Assembly: GCA_003697085.1 (NCBI GenBank)
Contig: RFFU01000074.1
Coordinates: 62,001-126,000, forward strand
Direction of reading: 5' to 3'
Length of the DNA: 64,000 nt
DNA from: Candidatus Hydrogenedentota bacterium
GTDB taxonomy: Bacteria > UBA8481 > J006
Positions 8,500-17,430 of this stretch are shown here, one piece after another (the stretch's first letter is position 1; each line of letters opens with the position of its first letter). The notes beneath the pieces are model-generated. The model was given only the letters and a program-made list of their open reading frames with translations, had not been told where the DNA came from and searched no databases. The position numbers and the translations under genes are program-made.

Positions 8500-10947
8500 C
8501 TACCTCTTCTTCTTCCGAGCCCTTCCCGACGGCGCCTTCCGCGCCAACGCCAAATCCAAAACCTCGTCCATCGACTCGACGGGATGGAATTGGATCTTTT
8601 TCTTGATGGATTCGGGAATGTCCTCGAGGTCACGTTCGTTCTCTTTCGGAAAGATGACATGATCGATTCCCGCGCGGGCGGCGGCCATAAGTTTCTCCTT
8701 CAATCCCCCGATCGGAAGAACCTTTCCTCGCAACGTGATCTCGCCTGTCATCGCCAAATCGCAACGAACGACGCGATTCGAAACGAGCGAAAGCAGCGCG
8801 GTGGCGATCGTGATTCCCGCCGAAGGCCCATCCTTCGGTATGGCCCCTTCGGGAACATGCACGTGGACGTCGGTCTTCTTGAAGAAATCCCGCGGACATC
8901 CGAACTCCTTCGCGCGCGAGCGGGTGTATCCGTAGGCGGCTTGAGCCGATTCCTGCATCACCTCTCCCAGTTTCCCCGTCAGGGTCAGTTTTCCCGTCCC
9001 AGGCATCTTCAGGGCCTCCACGGCCAGCAACTCGCCTCCCGTCTCCGTCCAAGCCAATCCCATCACGACACCGACCTCGGGTTTCTTTTCCGCGGTTCCC
9101 GGCCGGTATTTCGGCACGCCGAGATAGGTTTTGAGGTCTTCCGGAGCGATGCGGCGCGGAGCGGGCCTTTTCTTCTCCGGTCTCCCGGGGCTTCCCGCTT
9201 TCTTCTTTCTCTTCCCCCTTCCCGTTCCTTCTCCCTGCTCGACGATCTCACGTGCCACCTTCCGGCATGTGCGTGCGATCGAGCGCTCCAAGTTTCTAAC
9301 TCCGGCTTCGCGCGTGTACTCCCGGATGATTCGATACAGCGTTTCGTCTGGAAACGTGATCCGAAACTTCTTCAGCCCGTGCTCCTCCAGTTGTTTCGGA
9401 ACAAGAAAACGTTTCCCGATCTCGACCTTCTCGTCATCGGTGTACCCGGAAAGATTGATCACCTCCATCCGATCCAGAAGCGGACGAGGAATCGGATAGA
9501 GAACGTTGGCCGTGGTGATGAAGATGACCTGCGAGAGATTGTAGTCGACGTCGAGGTAGTGATCGGCGAAGGTCGCGTTCTGCTCGGGATCGAGAACTTC
9601 GAGGAGAGCTGCGGAGGGATCGCCCCGAAAATCCATCGCCATCTTGTCCACTTCGTCGAGAAGAAAGAGCGGATTGATCGAACCGGCGCGGCGCATTCCC
9701 TGAATGATCCTTCCGGGCAACGCCCCCACGTACGTACGGCGATGCCCGCGGATTTCCGCCTCGTCCCGCACACCCCCCAGACTCATTCTGACGAACTTCC
9801 GCCCGATCGCCCGCGCGATGCTCCGCCCCAAACTCGTCTTTCCCACCCCGGGCGGTCCGACGAAACAGAGGATCGGTCCGCGATGCGTGCGCGAAAGTTT
9901 CCGTACAGAGAGATACTCGAGGATTCGTTCCTTTGCCTTCTCCAACCCGTAATGGTCCTCATCGAGGATCCTCGCGGCCTTGCGGATATCGAGCCGGTCC
10001 CGCGTCGAGGTCTTCCATGGAAGTTCCACGAGCCAATCGAGATACGTGCGGCAGACGGAAGCCTCGGCCGACATCGGGCTCATTCGCTCCAGTCTCCGCA
10101 ACTCGCGCTCCGCCTTCACCCGAACCTCGTCCGGCATCCCCGCCGCGGCGATCTTCTGCTTCAGTTCCTCCATCTCGGTGAAGTCCTCGTCCTTCTTCCC
10201 GAGCTCCTTCTGGATCGCCTTCATCTGTTCGTTGAGATAATACTCCCTTTGCGTCTGCTCCATCTGACTTCGCACTTCGCTGCGGATCTTCTTTTCGATC
10301 TTGAGAATCTCGATCTCGGCCGTCAGTTTCTCCATGATCAACTCGATACGCCGCTTCAAGTCGCGCGTCTCGAGTATCTCCTGCTTGTCCTTGACCTTCA
10401 GAACCATCTGCGCCGCGATCGCGTCCGCTACGCGCGCGGGATCCTCCTGGTTCGTGATCGCCATCACCGTCTCCGGAGGAACACGCTTGTTCAATTTCAC
10501 GTATTGTTCGAAAAGCCCCACGCAACTGCGCAACAGTGCGGCGAATTCAACCGTCCCTTCCACAATGTCCGGATACGGCGCCGTCAAAACCTCGAAGTAT
10601 GCATCATTCGGAAGATAATCCCGGATCGCTCTCCGCTCGACCCCTTCCACCAGAACCTTGATCGTTCCATCGGGCAGTTTGAGCAGTTGGAGGATCTCAG
10701 AGACGGTTCCGATCCGGAAGATGTCGTCTTGAACCGGATCGTCGGTCGTGGGGTCTCGTTGAGCGGCAAGAAAGATGAGACGCGGTCCCTTCATCGCCGC
10801 GTTCAAGGCTTCGACCGAGCGCTCGCGTCCCACGAAAAGCGGAATGACCATATGCGGGAAAACGACGAGATCGCGCAAGGGCAACAGCGGCAGCGCCTCC
10901 GGAATCCGGGTGACCGAAGCCGCACGCTTGATCGGTCCCGCCGTCAC
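8500..10947 (-). CDS. lon: ATP-dependent protease Lon
   Basis: An 815-residue cytoplasmic AAA+ serine protease. Domains in order: LAN N-terminal domain (from [16 protein letters not shown]), coiled-coil region, AAA+ module with Walker [10 protein letters not shown] and Walker [10 protein letters not shown], then the protease domain with the serine nucleophile in PKDGPSAGI and its lysine partner in the [13 protein letters not shown] segment. GTG start preceded by GGAGAG. An insertion rich in Lys and Arg (about residues 575-600, [16 protein letters not shown]) separates the AAA+ and protease domains and is longer than usual. First gene of the minus-strand series. Confidence 0.97.
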   Translation of the reverse strand: MTAGPIKRAASVTRIPEALPLLPLRDLVVFPHMVIPLFVGRERSVEALNAAMKGPRLIFLAAQRDPTTDDPVQDDIFRIGTVSEILQLLKLPDGTIKVLVEGVERRAIRDYLPNDAYFEVLTAPYPDIVEGTVEFAALLRSCVGLFEQYVKLNKRVPPETVMAITNQEDPARVADAIAAQMVLKVKDKQEILETRDLKRRIELIMEKLTAEIEILKIEKKIRSEVRSQMEQTQREYYLNEQMKAIQKELGKKDEDFTEMEELKQKIAAAGMPDEVRVKAERELRRLERMSPMSAEASVCRTYLDWLVELPWKTSTRDRLDIRKAARILDEDHYGLEKAKERILEYLSVRKLSRTHRGPILCFVGPPGVGKTSLGRSIARAIGRKFVRMSLGGVRDEAEIRGHRRTYVGALPGRIIQGMRRAGSINPLFLLDEVDKMAMDFRGDPSAALLEVLDPEQNATFADHYLDVDYNLSQVIFITTANVLYPIPRPLLDRMEVINLSGYTDDEKVEIGKRFLVPKQLEEHGLKKFRITFPDETLYRIIREYTREAGVRNLERSIARTCRKVAREIVEQGEGTGRGKRKKKAGSPGRPEKKRPAPRRIAPEDLKTYLGVPKYRPGTAEKKPEVGVVMGLAWTETGGELLAVEALKMPGTGKLTLTGKLGEVMQESAQAAYGYTRSRAKEFGCPRDFFKKTDVHVHVPEGAIPKDGPSAGITIATALLSLVSNRVVRCDLAMTGEITLRGKVLPIGGLKEKLMAAARAGIDHVIFPKENERDLEDIPESIKKKIQFHPVESMDEVLDLALARKAPSGRARKKKR

Positions 10948-11184
10948 GGACTCTCTCCGAAGAACCGCACCGGCCGCCTCCTGCGCCCGCGTCCTCGTTT
11001 TTTAACTCGTTTCGAACTCGTTTTCGTCATTCGTGGGACGGAGTCTAGCCGGGAATCCTTCCCGGTGGCAAGAAGATTGCGAACGTTTCCGAAGCGGGCA
11101 TGAGAAATTTTCGGTGAGGAACGTCCCTACGAGCGCGGGTTCTATATGCCGGGAACGCCGGCATCCCTGCCGGCAGAAATGGGG

Positions 11185-11204
11185 CGCAGGTTCTCCAACC
11201 TGCG
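11185..11204 (+). repeat. CTCC-loop hairpin repeat, copy 1
   Basis: Perfect 8-bp stem CGCAGGTT / AACCTGCG closed by the loop CTCC. Belongs to a dispersed family in this window (31869, 31907, 31951, 49073, 51698). Confidence 0.75.
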
Positions 11205-11247
11205 GAAGCCAAATCGTGCACCCGTAGGGGATTCCTCGTCGGACTGC

Positions 11248-11269
11248 GCCTGCCTGCCGGCAGGCAGGC
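11248..11269. repeat. 22-base perfect palindrome
   Basis: Two 11-base halves, GCCTGCCTGCC and GGCAGGCAGGC, directly abut. Related GCCTGCC/GGCAGGC words occur at about 28940-28975 and 32093-32112. Confidence 0.7.
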
Positions 11270-11333
11270 CCGCCTCGGAATGACACTACGTGCGGATCGC
11301 CGGTCGCCGCTACGATTGTCGGTCGTGCCAGGA

Positions 11334-11353
11334 GGGCGACCGGCCGGTCGCCC
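11334..11353. repeat. 20-base perfect palindrome
   Basis: GGGCGACCGG followed directly by its reverse complement CCGGTCGCCC. The word CCGGTCGCCCCT recurs near 49114 beside another hairpin copy. Confidence 0.7.
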
Positions 11354-11400
11354 CTGTGGGAAGGATGCCCGCGCTCCCAGGTTCCCCTCCTCCCCTTTTT

Positions 11401-11435
11401 CCTTCTCCCTTTTGCCTTTTTCCTTTTGCCTTCTT
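11401..11435. repeat. Tandem heptanucleotide repeat (five units)
   Basis: Five consecutive 7-base units of the form CCTTYTN (CCTTCTC, CCTTTTG, CCTTTTT, CCTTTTG, CCTTCTT) with exact period. The adjoining bases on both sides are pyrimidine-rich. Confidence 0.75.
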
Positions 11436-11446
11436 CCCGTTCCGTT

Positions 11447-11538
11447 TTTCGTGATTTCCGTGTCCGTGGTTTTACTTCCTTCCGCGTCTTCCGTGGTTCT
11501 CATTTTTTCCGTGTCCTTCCGCGTGCTCCGTGGTCCTC
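11447..11538. repeat. TTCCGTG units phased at about 10 nt
   Basis: Three lines of repeated words such as TTTCCGTGTC, CTTCCGCGTG and CTCCGTGGTC, spaced by about one helical turn. The block runs up to the stop codon of the cupredoxin gene. Similar blocks lie at 13622-13713 and 46761-46794. Confidence 0.65.
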
Positions 11539-11938
11539 AGTTTGTGACGACGAGTTTGAAGATCTGCCGGCTCCGAGCGGGACCGCAGGAAGCATGACAG
11601 GTGAAGGCGTAGGTCCCCGGGACAGTCGCCGGGATCTCGATCGGCCCCGCCTCAGGTCCCTTCTCCTCCCCCTCCTTCCGTGCCGGAATCACAAGGTCGA
11701 TCCCCAAGGCGCGATTCGTCAAGGTGTGTTCCACGTCGAGCGATCGCGCACGCAGCCGAAGAATCGTTCCCTTTCGCACCGTTATGCGCGCCGGCTCGTA
11801 TCCCCACTGCCATGCCGTAAGATTCACTTCGCGTACCGCCGGCAGCGGCTCCATCAGATTCTCCCGGCAACCCCACGCCAACAACGCCACGCCGAAAAGC
11901 GCGATCACGGCTCTCCGAGAAGGTCGAATTCCGCTCAT
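11537..11938 (-). CDS. Cupredoxin-domain protein, probable exported lipoprotein
   Basis: The start ATG at 11938 overlaps the thrC stop (ATGA). The product has 133 residues: a basic N-terminus, hydrophobic segment [14 protein letters not shown] with Cys24 as a possible lipidation site, then a cupredoxin-like beta fold. [11 protein letters not shown] and [12 protein letters not shown] lead to CHASCG near the C-terminus; His plus two Cys resemble the CuA/type-1 ligand set of cytochrome oxidase subunit II and nitrous oxide reductase (CxxxC plus His). It may carry electrons or copper on the periplasmic side. No oxidase subunits are adjacent, and its pairing with thrC is unexplained. Confidence 0.75.
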   Translation of the reverse strand: MSGIRPSRRAVIALFGVALLAWGCRENLMEPLPAVREVNLTAWQWGYEPARITVRKGTILRLRARSLDVEHTLTNRALGIDLVIPARKEGEEKGPEAGPIEIPATVPGTYAFTCHASCGPARSRQIFKLVVTN

Positions 11939-13305
11939 GAGGCCATTCGGTCCCGGTGCATCCGAATTGCCTCGAGAACCGCTTCCGCTCTCGCCGGTAA
12001 TTCCACCGGCTTGTTGACGTAATGCCCGACGACCCCTTCGAGCGCATCCGTGTGATATCGAATCTTGAACTCTGGAAACTTCAAACCGTTGGCCGTGGAA
12101 ATCACGACAACCTTTTCGTCCTTCCGAATAATTCCCTTTTCCAGACACTTGATCAACGAGGCCAATGCGACACCGGTGTGGGGACAATTGAAGAGTCCCG
12201 TCCGATCCGCGCGGGCGACGGCATCCGAGAGTTCCTGTTCCGTCGCCTGCTCGACGATCCCGTTGAACCGTTTCAATGTTCGTATCGCCCGCCGAATCGA
12301 TACCGGATTCCCGATCTGAATCGCCGAAGCCAATGTCTTTTCCGCTTTCTTCGGACGAAACTCCGCAAACCCGGTGAGAAAGGATTCGTAGAGCGGATTG
12401 GCGCGCGCGGCCTGCGCGCAAACGATCCGCGGCAATCGGTTGATCACGCCCAACTCCTTCATCATCCAGAAACCGCTTCCGAGGGCGGAGACGTTACCGA
12501 GGTTTCCGCCGGGAATCACGACCCAGTCCGGAACCTCCCAATCACACTGCTGAACGATCTCGAACGCGACCGTCTTCTGTCCCTCGATCCGCAACGAATT
12601 CATCGAGTTGGCGAGATAGATTGATTTGTCCTTTGTGATCTCCTTGACGATGGCCATGCACCCGTCGAAGTCGGTATCGAGAGAAAGAACGAGAGCGCCG
12701 TTGGCGATCGGCTGGATCAGTTGGGCCGGCGAGATCTTCGCTCGAGGAAGCAGAACCACCGCTGGGATGCCCGCGGCCGCGCAGTATGCGGCCAGCGCCG
12801 CCGAGGTATCACCGGTCGAGGCACACGCGACGGCGTCGATTGCGATTCCCTGAGCAATCATCTCGTTCACCATCGAAACCAACACCGTCATGCCGAGATC
12901 CTTGAAGGAGCCAGTGTGCGAATTGCCGCACTGCTTGATCCAAAGATCCTCGACCCCGATCTCGGCTCCAAATCGCTCCGCCCAAAAGAGATTCGTTCCG
13001 CCTTCATACATCGAGATGACATTCTCATTACTCACTTCCGGGCAGACCCATTCCTTTTTTCCCCAAACCCCTGATCCGTAAGGCCAATTCGTGCGCATAT
13101 AACGCTCGTCGAAGAGCCGGCGCCAGTAATTCGGAGATTGCTGCTTCAATCGTTCGATATCGTGTTCGACCTCGAGTAACCCTCCGCACTTCGGACAGTG
13201 ATAAACGATCTCGGTAAGATCCAAGCGAACATCGCAACCTTCTCCACATCGAAACCAGGCCCGATAAGGAGTCTGCTGTCGGTGATTTTCACGGTTGCCA
13301 GCCAT
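11935..13305 (-). CDS. thrC: Threonine synthase
   Basis: PLP enzyme converting O-phosphohomoserine to threonine. 456 residues. An N-terminal zinc-ribbon-like segment (CGEGC ... CPKCGG, residues about 20-42) precedes the fold-type II catalytic domain. The PLP lysine is in [12 protein letters not shown] and the phosphate loop in [27 protein letters not shown] motif binds substrate. ATG start; the stop overlaps the downstream cupredoxin start. Confidence 0.93.
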   Translation of the reverse strand: MAGNRENHRQQTPYRAWFRCGEGCDVRLDLTEIVYHCPKCGGLLEVEHDIERLKQQSPNYWRRLFDERYMRTNWPYGSGVWGKKEWVCPEVSNENVISMYEGGTNLFWAERFGAEIGVEDLWIKQCGNSHTGSFKDLGMTVLVSMVNEMIAQGIAIDAVACASTGDTSAALAAYCAAAGIPAVVLLPRAKISPAQLIQPIANGALVLSLDTDFDGCMAIVKEITKDKSIYLANSMNSLRIEGQKTVAFEIVQQCDWEVPDWVVIPGGNLGNVSALGSGFWMMKELGVINRLPRIVCAQAARANPLYESFLTGFAEFRPKKAEKTLASAIQIGNPVSIRRAIRTLKRFNGIVEQATEQELSDAVARADRTGLFNCPHTGVALASLIKCLEKGIIRKDEKVVVISTANGLKFPEFKIRYHTDALEGVVGHYVNKPVELPARAEAVLEAIRMHRDRMAS

Positions 13306-13758
13306 ACGCTGATCCTATCCGGGAACTTTCCTCTGCGGCAAGCACGGAATCCGATTTTCTTGGTGACCGGATTGCGCGGATGCGTTCGCTCCGCGTGGCA
13401 GTCGGCAACGAGGCGCGGATTCTCAACCCACGGAGGCGAAAAAAGCGCTGGAGAGGCGGACGTACCGTTGCGCCCTCCAATGGCCGCCTTCTTTTTTATC
13501 CCGGTTCCGATGCCGGCCCCTCGATCAGCCGATGGGGAATAGAGAGACGGGATTCGTGTTGGATAGCCAAGAGCGTTCGCGCCCTTCTTCCTTTGTTTCC
13601 TTTGCCCTGTCTCCTTCCTCCTATTTCCGTGCATTCGGTGTATTCCGGGGTTCTCCTTTTCCGTTTTCCGTCTCTTCCGCGGTTCCTTTCCGCTCCGTGT
13701 GTTCCGGTGTTTCGGGCTTGACCAGCGTTACTTTCGAATTGTAGGTGGGGAGGGGGTT
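13306..13758. other. Intergenic region with composite repeat
   Basis: About 450 bases without a gene. It holds a degenerate hairpin word near 13411 (GGCGCGGATTCTC) and a pyrimidine-rich block at about 13583-13620 followed by TTCCGTG-type units to 13713, in the same order as at 11401-11538. Confidence 0.5.
13583..13713. repeat. Pyrimidine block plus TTCCGTG-phased units, second copy
   Basis: CCTTCTTCCTTTGTTTCC-like pyrimidine words lead into TTTCCGTGCAT, TCGGTGTAT and TTCCGGGGTT, then TCTTCCGCGG, TTTCCGCTCC and GTGTGTTCCGGTG. Spacing is 9-10 bases. It lies just after the stop codon of the TPR gene, as the first copy lies after the cupredoxin gene. Confidence 0.6.
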
Positions 13759-14553
13759 TCAGAGGGCTCCGAGTTGTCTGAGGTTGACCCGGGCGGGCTC
13801 CATGTTGGGATCGATCAGAAGGGCCGCCCAGTAGTTCTCGACCGCCTTCCTCCGGTTTTGAAGAGATTGATAGGCTACCCCGAGGGAAAAGTATCCCAGT
13901 GCGTCGAACGGATGGTGCCGTACGTAACGGGTGAATATCTCGACGGCGCCCGTGTCATTGCCGAGCCGTAAACGACACGAACCGACCAACGTCATTACCG
14001 TCGTGTCGTCCGGCATCTCGCGAAGGACCGAAAGGCCGTACTCCTCGGCTCGCTCGTAGTCTCCGCCGTCGTAGTACTGGAGGGCGATATAGAGTCGCCG
14101 GAGCCGGTCCAGTTCCGAGAGGAAGGCGGCGCGGTCGGGAGGAACCGGGGCGGCGGCAGCGGCGGAAGCAGCAATGCCGACGGGACGGGAAGGAGCGGAA
14201 GGCGAAGGGGTCGTGGAGGGGGAGGCGGGAGCCGAAGGAGCGCGAACTGAGGACGCGTGTTGCGCGGTCTCGGCGGAAGCGGTGGAGGGGAGAAGGGAGG
14301 GCGAGGAGAGGGAGGCGGCAATGCTGGAGTCGGCGGTGGGAGCGGAGGCGGGTGCGGTTTCGATGCCGGGGACCGGCGCGCTTGCGGGGGGAGCGGAAGA
14401 AGACTCCGCCGCCCCGGCGGGACGCGCGGCCGCCAGAAGCAACACTAGCGGAAACAGCATCTTTCCCTTGCCGGAATATGCGAAGTGGGAAAGGACCGAG
14501 ACGAAGCACAGCGAGAAAACCGAATTCAATTTTGAGAACCCTTTGGACATCAT
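13759..14553 (-). CDS. TPR-repeat protein with signal peptide and Ala/Ser/Pro linker
   Basis: Likely exported. A hydrophobic segment (MLFPLVLLLAAARPAGAA) is followed by ~100 residues of Ala/Ser/Pro-rich linker, then tetratricopeptide repeats: YIALQYYDGGDYERAEEYG, a following unit ending in GNDTGAVEIFTRYV, and ALGYFSLGVAYQSLQNRRKA. TPRs usually bind partner proteins; the partner is not indicated. The open frame runs back through the tRNA gene, so the start must be at ATG 14553/14550, or at 14460, which has AAGGGAAAG upstream and gives a cleaner signal peptide. No outer-membrane system is adjacent. Confidence 0.7.
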   Translation of the reverse strand: MMSKGFSKLNSVFSLCFVSVLSHFAYSGKGKMLFPLVLLLAAARPAGAAESSSAPPASAPVPGIETAPASAPTADSSIAASLSSPSLLPSTASAETAQHASSVRAPSAPASPSTTPSPSAPSRPVGIAASAAAAAPVPPDRAAFLSELDRLRRLYIALQYYDGGDYERAEEYGLSVLREMPDDTTVMTLVGSCRLRLGNDTGAVEIFTRYVRHHPFDALGYFSLGVAYQSLQNRRKAVENYWAALLIDPNMEPARVNLRQLGAL

Positions 14554-14618
14554 TTCCAGATCCAGATAAATATAATCGGTCTTTCCGCTCGAGTCAGAAA
14601 GGATTTTCGAGTGAAAAA

Positions 14619-14706
14619 TGGTGCCCCGGGCGGGATTCGAACCCGCACTCCCTTTTGGGGAACCGGATTTTAAGTCCGGCGCGTCTGCCGATTCCGCCAC
14701 CGGGGC
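14619..14706 (-). tRNA. tRNA-Leu (anticodon UAA)
   Basis: 88 nt including an encoded 3' CCA (14619-14621). Acceptor stem GCCCCGG pairs with CCGGGGC. The anticodon stem CCGGA/TCCGG encloses the loop CTTAAAA, giving anticodon TAA. A long variable arm (class II) and a T-loop with GGGATTCGAACCC-type sequence are present. It lies 66 bases upstream of the TPR gene on the same strand. Confidence 0.95.
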
Positions 14707-15009
14707 TCCGACGGCGGAAATATCTTATGCCACTGATCCAACGTCGAAAACAGGATTTCAACCCCGCGAATGGTGTTTAAGAGAACTGCAATTTTTGTAA
14801 TTCTTTTTCATTTCCTGGTTTTTATGGTTTTTCCTTTTCCGGTGTCCCGTCTTTCAGAACAGAAGAAGATGGTTGGGAAAGCGGGACAGTCGTTTGCGAA
14901 AAATTCTTATCCAATAGCTATGGAATACAGATTCTCCAATTTGAGCGGGAATCGAGTTGTTTAAATCTTCTGTTCCTCATTTTTTTGAATTACGAAGTGA
15001 TCCGTGGTC
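14707..15009. other. Gap upstream of tRNA-Leu
   Basis: About 300 bases, AT-richer than its surroundings, lie between the 3' end of the DHH gene and the tRNA, both on the minus strand. It presumably carries the tRNA promoter. No gene is supported. Confidence 0.35.
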
Positions 15010-16140
15010 TCAAGCGGGGCGTTTTCGCGCCCGCCCTTCCGTCACGGGGAGACTTTCGGCGCGGGCCAGCCGGGAGAGCTGTTCATCGACGGTTTGTGCA
15101 ACCCGAGGGAAGTTCTCGTCGGTTACGTTCCTATACGGGAAGGGACGGTGGGGGCCGGCTCCGGCGCTTCCCGCTCCGCGATGTCCTCCGCCGCCGAACG
15201 GTCGCAGCATTTCTCCCGCGTGAAGTTCGTTCTCCCGCGGATTGATCCTGATCGAGAGGAACGGGTCGCGGTGGAGGAAGACGGCGACGCGTGCGTGAAG
15301 GTTCTGGAGGCAGTGAAGGCCGGCGGCGGTGACCTTAAGTCCGTGATGAGGGGGCATCAGAGCATAGACGACGTCGATGCGGCGTCCGGAGGCTAAGCGC
15401 CATCGGCGCCAGTGGTACCTCAATTCCCGCAAGAGGCGTTGCGTCTTCTCCTCCTGTCGGGAATGCACGGCGGCCAACTCGCGGTTCCAAAAAATTCCCC
15501 GGGAAAGGCAATCCGCTAGTTTCAAGGGAGGATAGTCGGCGCCGATCACGACCGAGATGCGATTGGCTTCGGGAATCTCACGGAGCCCGAAGTCCTGATC
15601 GTGCGCCCACCGCATAATCCTCCGCGCGGTTTCGTCCAGGGGGACGTTCCATACACGTTCGAGGAAACGGGCCGTGACTTCCGTCGCACAAAGTTTTCGA
15701 GTATGGTCCAGAACTCGATCCTCCTCGGGACAAAAGGGGCAGATCCAAAGGGAGCGGATCAATCCGTTTCGGTGGAATTCTTCGAAGATCGCTCGAGTCT
15801 CGCGTGTTACAGGGTGATGGTCGAGAAAATGGAGAATGACCTTCTGCGCGCGGAGTTTTTCGAGGCGTTGTCTGAGACCATCGCGGCCACCGGATTCCGG
15901 TTTCAATAATACATCGGGCGGAATATCCGCCAGTAAAATCTCCGTATTCCTTCGTTGAAGGAGGCGATCGAGCCCCGAGGAGTAGTAATCAATCATATCG
16001 AGTTCAAAGTCGCGACCGTACCGAAAGCCCTTTGCCATCGCTGTATGTTGGAGCAAGGCCAGAGATGCAACCGCGTCGAAATCCGTTCTTGTGTTCTCTC
16101 CCTCGGGAGATCCGTGGCTGACGTAGAGATAACGAGGCAT
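15010..16140 (-). CDS. DHH/DHHA1-type phosphoesterase
   Basis: 376 residues. N-terminal motif NTRTDFDAVASLALL (a DxDA-type metal site), then LLADIPPDV, the family's DHHP motif within LHFLDHHPVTRE (residues about 104-115), and a C-terminal FGGGGHRGAG matching the DHHA1 GGGHxxAxG motif. Such proteins hydrolyse oligonucleotides, nanoRNA or cyclic dinucleotides; the exact substrate cannot be told. The motifs are spread over a longer N-terminal part than in NrnA. It stands alone between tRNA-Leu and the divergent mnmA. Confidence 0.75.
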   Translation of the reverse strand: MPRYLYVSHGSPEGENTRTDFDAVASLALLQHTAMAKGFRYGRDFELDMIDYYSSGLDRLLQRRNTEILLADIPPDVLLKPESGGRDGLRQRLEKLRAQKVILHFLDHHPVTRETRAIFEEFHRNGLIRSLWICPFCPEEDRVLDHTRKLCATEVTARFLERVWNVPLDETARRIMRWAHDQDFGLREIPEANRISVVIGADYPPLKLADCLSRGIFWNRELAAVHSRQEEKTQRLLRELRYHWRRWRLASGRRIDVVYALMPPHHGLKVTAAGLHCLQNLHARVAVFLHRDPFLSIRINPRENELHAGEMLRPFGGGGHRGAGSAGAGPHRPFPYRNVTDENFPRVAQTVDEQLSRLARAESLPVTEGRARKRPA

Positions 16141-16364
16141 AGTACTTCCACTCCGATGAATTATGAAAAGTGAGTATAATCCGAAAGCAATTCACGTTAA
16201 GATATTTCTTCATTTCTCGGCCGGGATGTCAAAATACCCTTTACGCGACCGCGACGCGACGTGTGAACGCCGGGCCGGGATGCTTGAACTTTTTTCGTGA
16301 GGAGTATCTCCTTCCAAATTCAGCGACGTTTTTTCGGAGAGGGCCATAGGGTGACTGAGAACAA

Positions 16365-17411
16365 ATGAGCAAGATAGCGGTGGCAATGTCGGGAGGCGTC
16401 GACTCCTCGGTCGTTTTTCGTATGTTGTACGAGGAGGGGCACGAGGTTTTTGGAATCACGATGCGGCATCTTCCCGAAGAGTTGGTTCGGGACAGGATCG
16501 GTTCTTGTTGTGCTCCTCGGGCTGTTCGTGCGGCTTCTCGTTTGGCGGCGTCTCTGAACCGGCCGCACTATCTTTTTGATCTCTCGGAGGAGTTCGCCGC
16601 CACGGTGATGCGGTGGACGGCCGAGGCCTATCGAAGTGGAGTGACGCCGAATCCCTGCGTGTTGTGTAACGAGGGAATCAAGTTCGGCCTGCTTTTTCAG
16701 CGGGCGCGGGCTTTGGGGGCGGAGTTCCTCGCCACCGGTCATTACGCCCGTGTCCACAACGGGCGTCTTTTCGCGGCCCGGGATCGGATGCGGGACCAAT
16801 CTTATTTTCTCTACCGCGTGCCGAGATCGGTCCTTTCCGCGACGTTTTTTCCTCTCGGGGAAGTGGGCAAAGACGAGGTGCGGAGGATGGCCGAGGAATG
16901 GGATTTGGAGATGAAGGATGCGCCGGATTCGACCGACGTCTGCTTCGCTCCCGAGGGGGATTTTTCCTATATCTTCGAACGTTTCGCGCCGGAGGCGATC
17001 GAGTCCGGACCGATCGTCGACGAGGCAACGCGTCTCTTGGGAAGACACCGCGGCTTCGGGCGCGTGACGATCGGCCAGAGGCGAGGGTTGGGGATTCCGG
17101 CCTCCGAACGGCTTTATGTCCGGGCGATACGCCCGGAAACGAAGACGGTCGTTCTCGGCGGGCGTCCCGTTGCCTCGCGGATGCTCGTGGAGAACCTCAT
17201 TTGGCATCAGAAAATGCCGGAGCGATTCGAGGCGGTGGTCAAGATTCGGAGCCGGCATCCGGGGCGCGCCGTGTCGATCGAACGTATCGGAGACCGCTGT
17301 CATGTCACCTTTCCGGCTCCGGAACCGAACGTGACACCGGGGCAATCCGCCGTCTTTTATGAAGGCGATTGTGTTTTGGGGGGAGGCATTATTTGCCAAG
17401 GCGAAGTGTGA
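16365..17411 (+). CDS. mnmA: tRNA-specific 2-thiouridylase MnmA
   Basis: Thiolates U34 of tRNA-Lys, -Glu and -Gln. The ATP pyrophosphatase loop is SGGVDSS at residues 9-15. The catalytic cysteines are in NPCVLCNEGIKFG and TDVCFAPEGDF, and the GHYAR motif is present. 348 residues, a standard length. Leads a plus-strand run continuing with aroC 19 bases downstream. Confidence 0.95.
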   Translation: MSKIAVAMSGGVDSSVVFRMLYEEGHEVFGITMRHLPEELVRDRIGSCCAPRAVRAASRLAASLNRPHYLFDLSEEFAATVMRWTAEAYRSGVTPNPCVLCNEGIKFGLLFQRARALGAEFLATGHYARVHNGRLFAARDRMRDQSYFLYRVPRSVLSATFFPLGEVGKDEVRRMAEEWDLEMKDAPDSTDVCFAPEGDFSYIFERFAPEAIESGPIVDEATRLLGRHRGFGRVTIGQRRGLGIPASERLYVRAIRPETKTVVLGGRPVASRMLVENLIWHQKMPERFEAVVKIRSRHPGRAVSIERIGDRCHVTFPAPEPNVTPGQSAVFYEGDCVLGGGIICQGEV

Positions 17412-17430
17412 CGCGTAGAATCGGGTCGCT

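Larger units (their letters stand above)
10948..11536. other. Intergenic repeat island upstream of lon
   Basis: Nearly 600 bases without a believable gene. It contains an 8-bp hairpin at 11185-11204, a 22-base perfect palindrome at 11248-11269, a 20-base perfect palindrome at 11334-11353, five heptanucleotide repeats at 11401-11435, and a block of TTCCGTG units at 11447-11538. Short ORFs here are read through these repeats and are rejected. Confidence 0.6.

Noticed and set aside
8584-11103. 839-codon open frame on the plus strand antisense to lon
   Set aside because: It is the shadow of the conserved Lon protease; no family features, His/Arg-rich shadow composition.
11401-11538. CRISPR array
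   Set aside because: The units are 7-10 bases with no spacers; no cas genes in the window.
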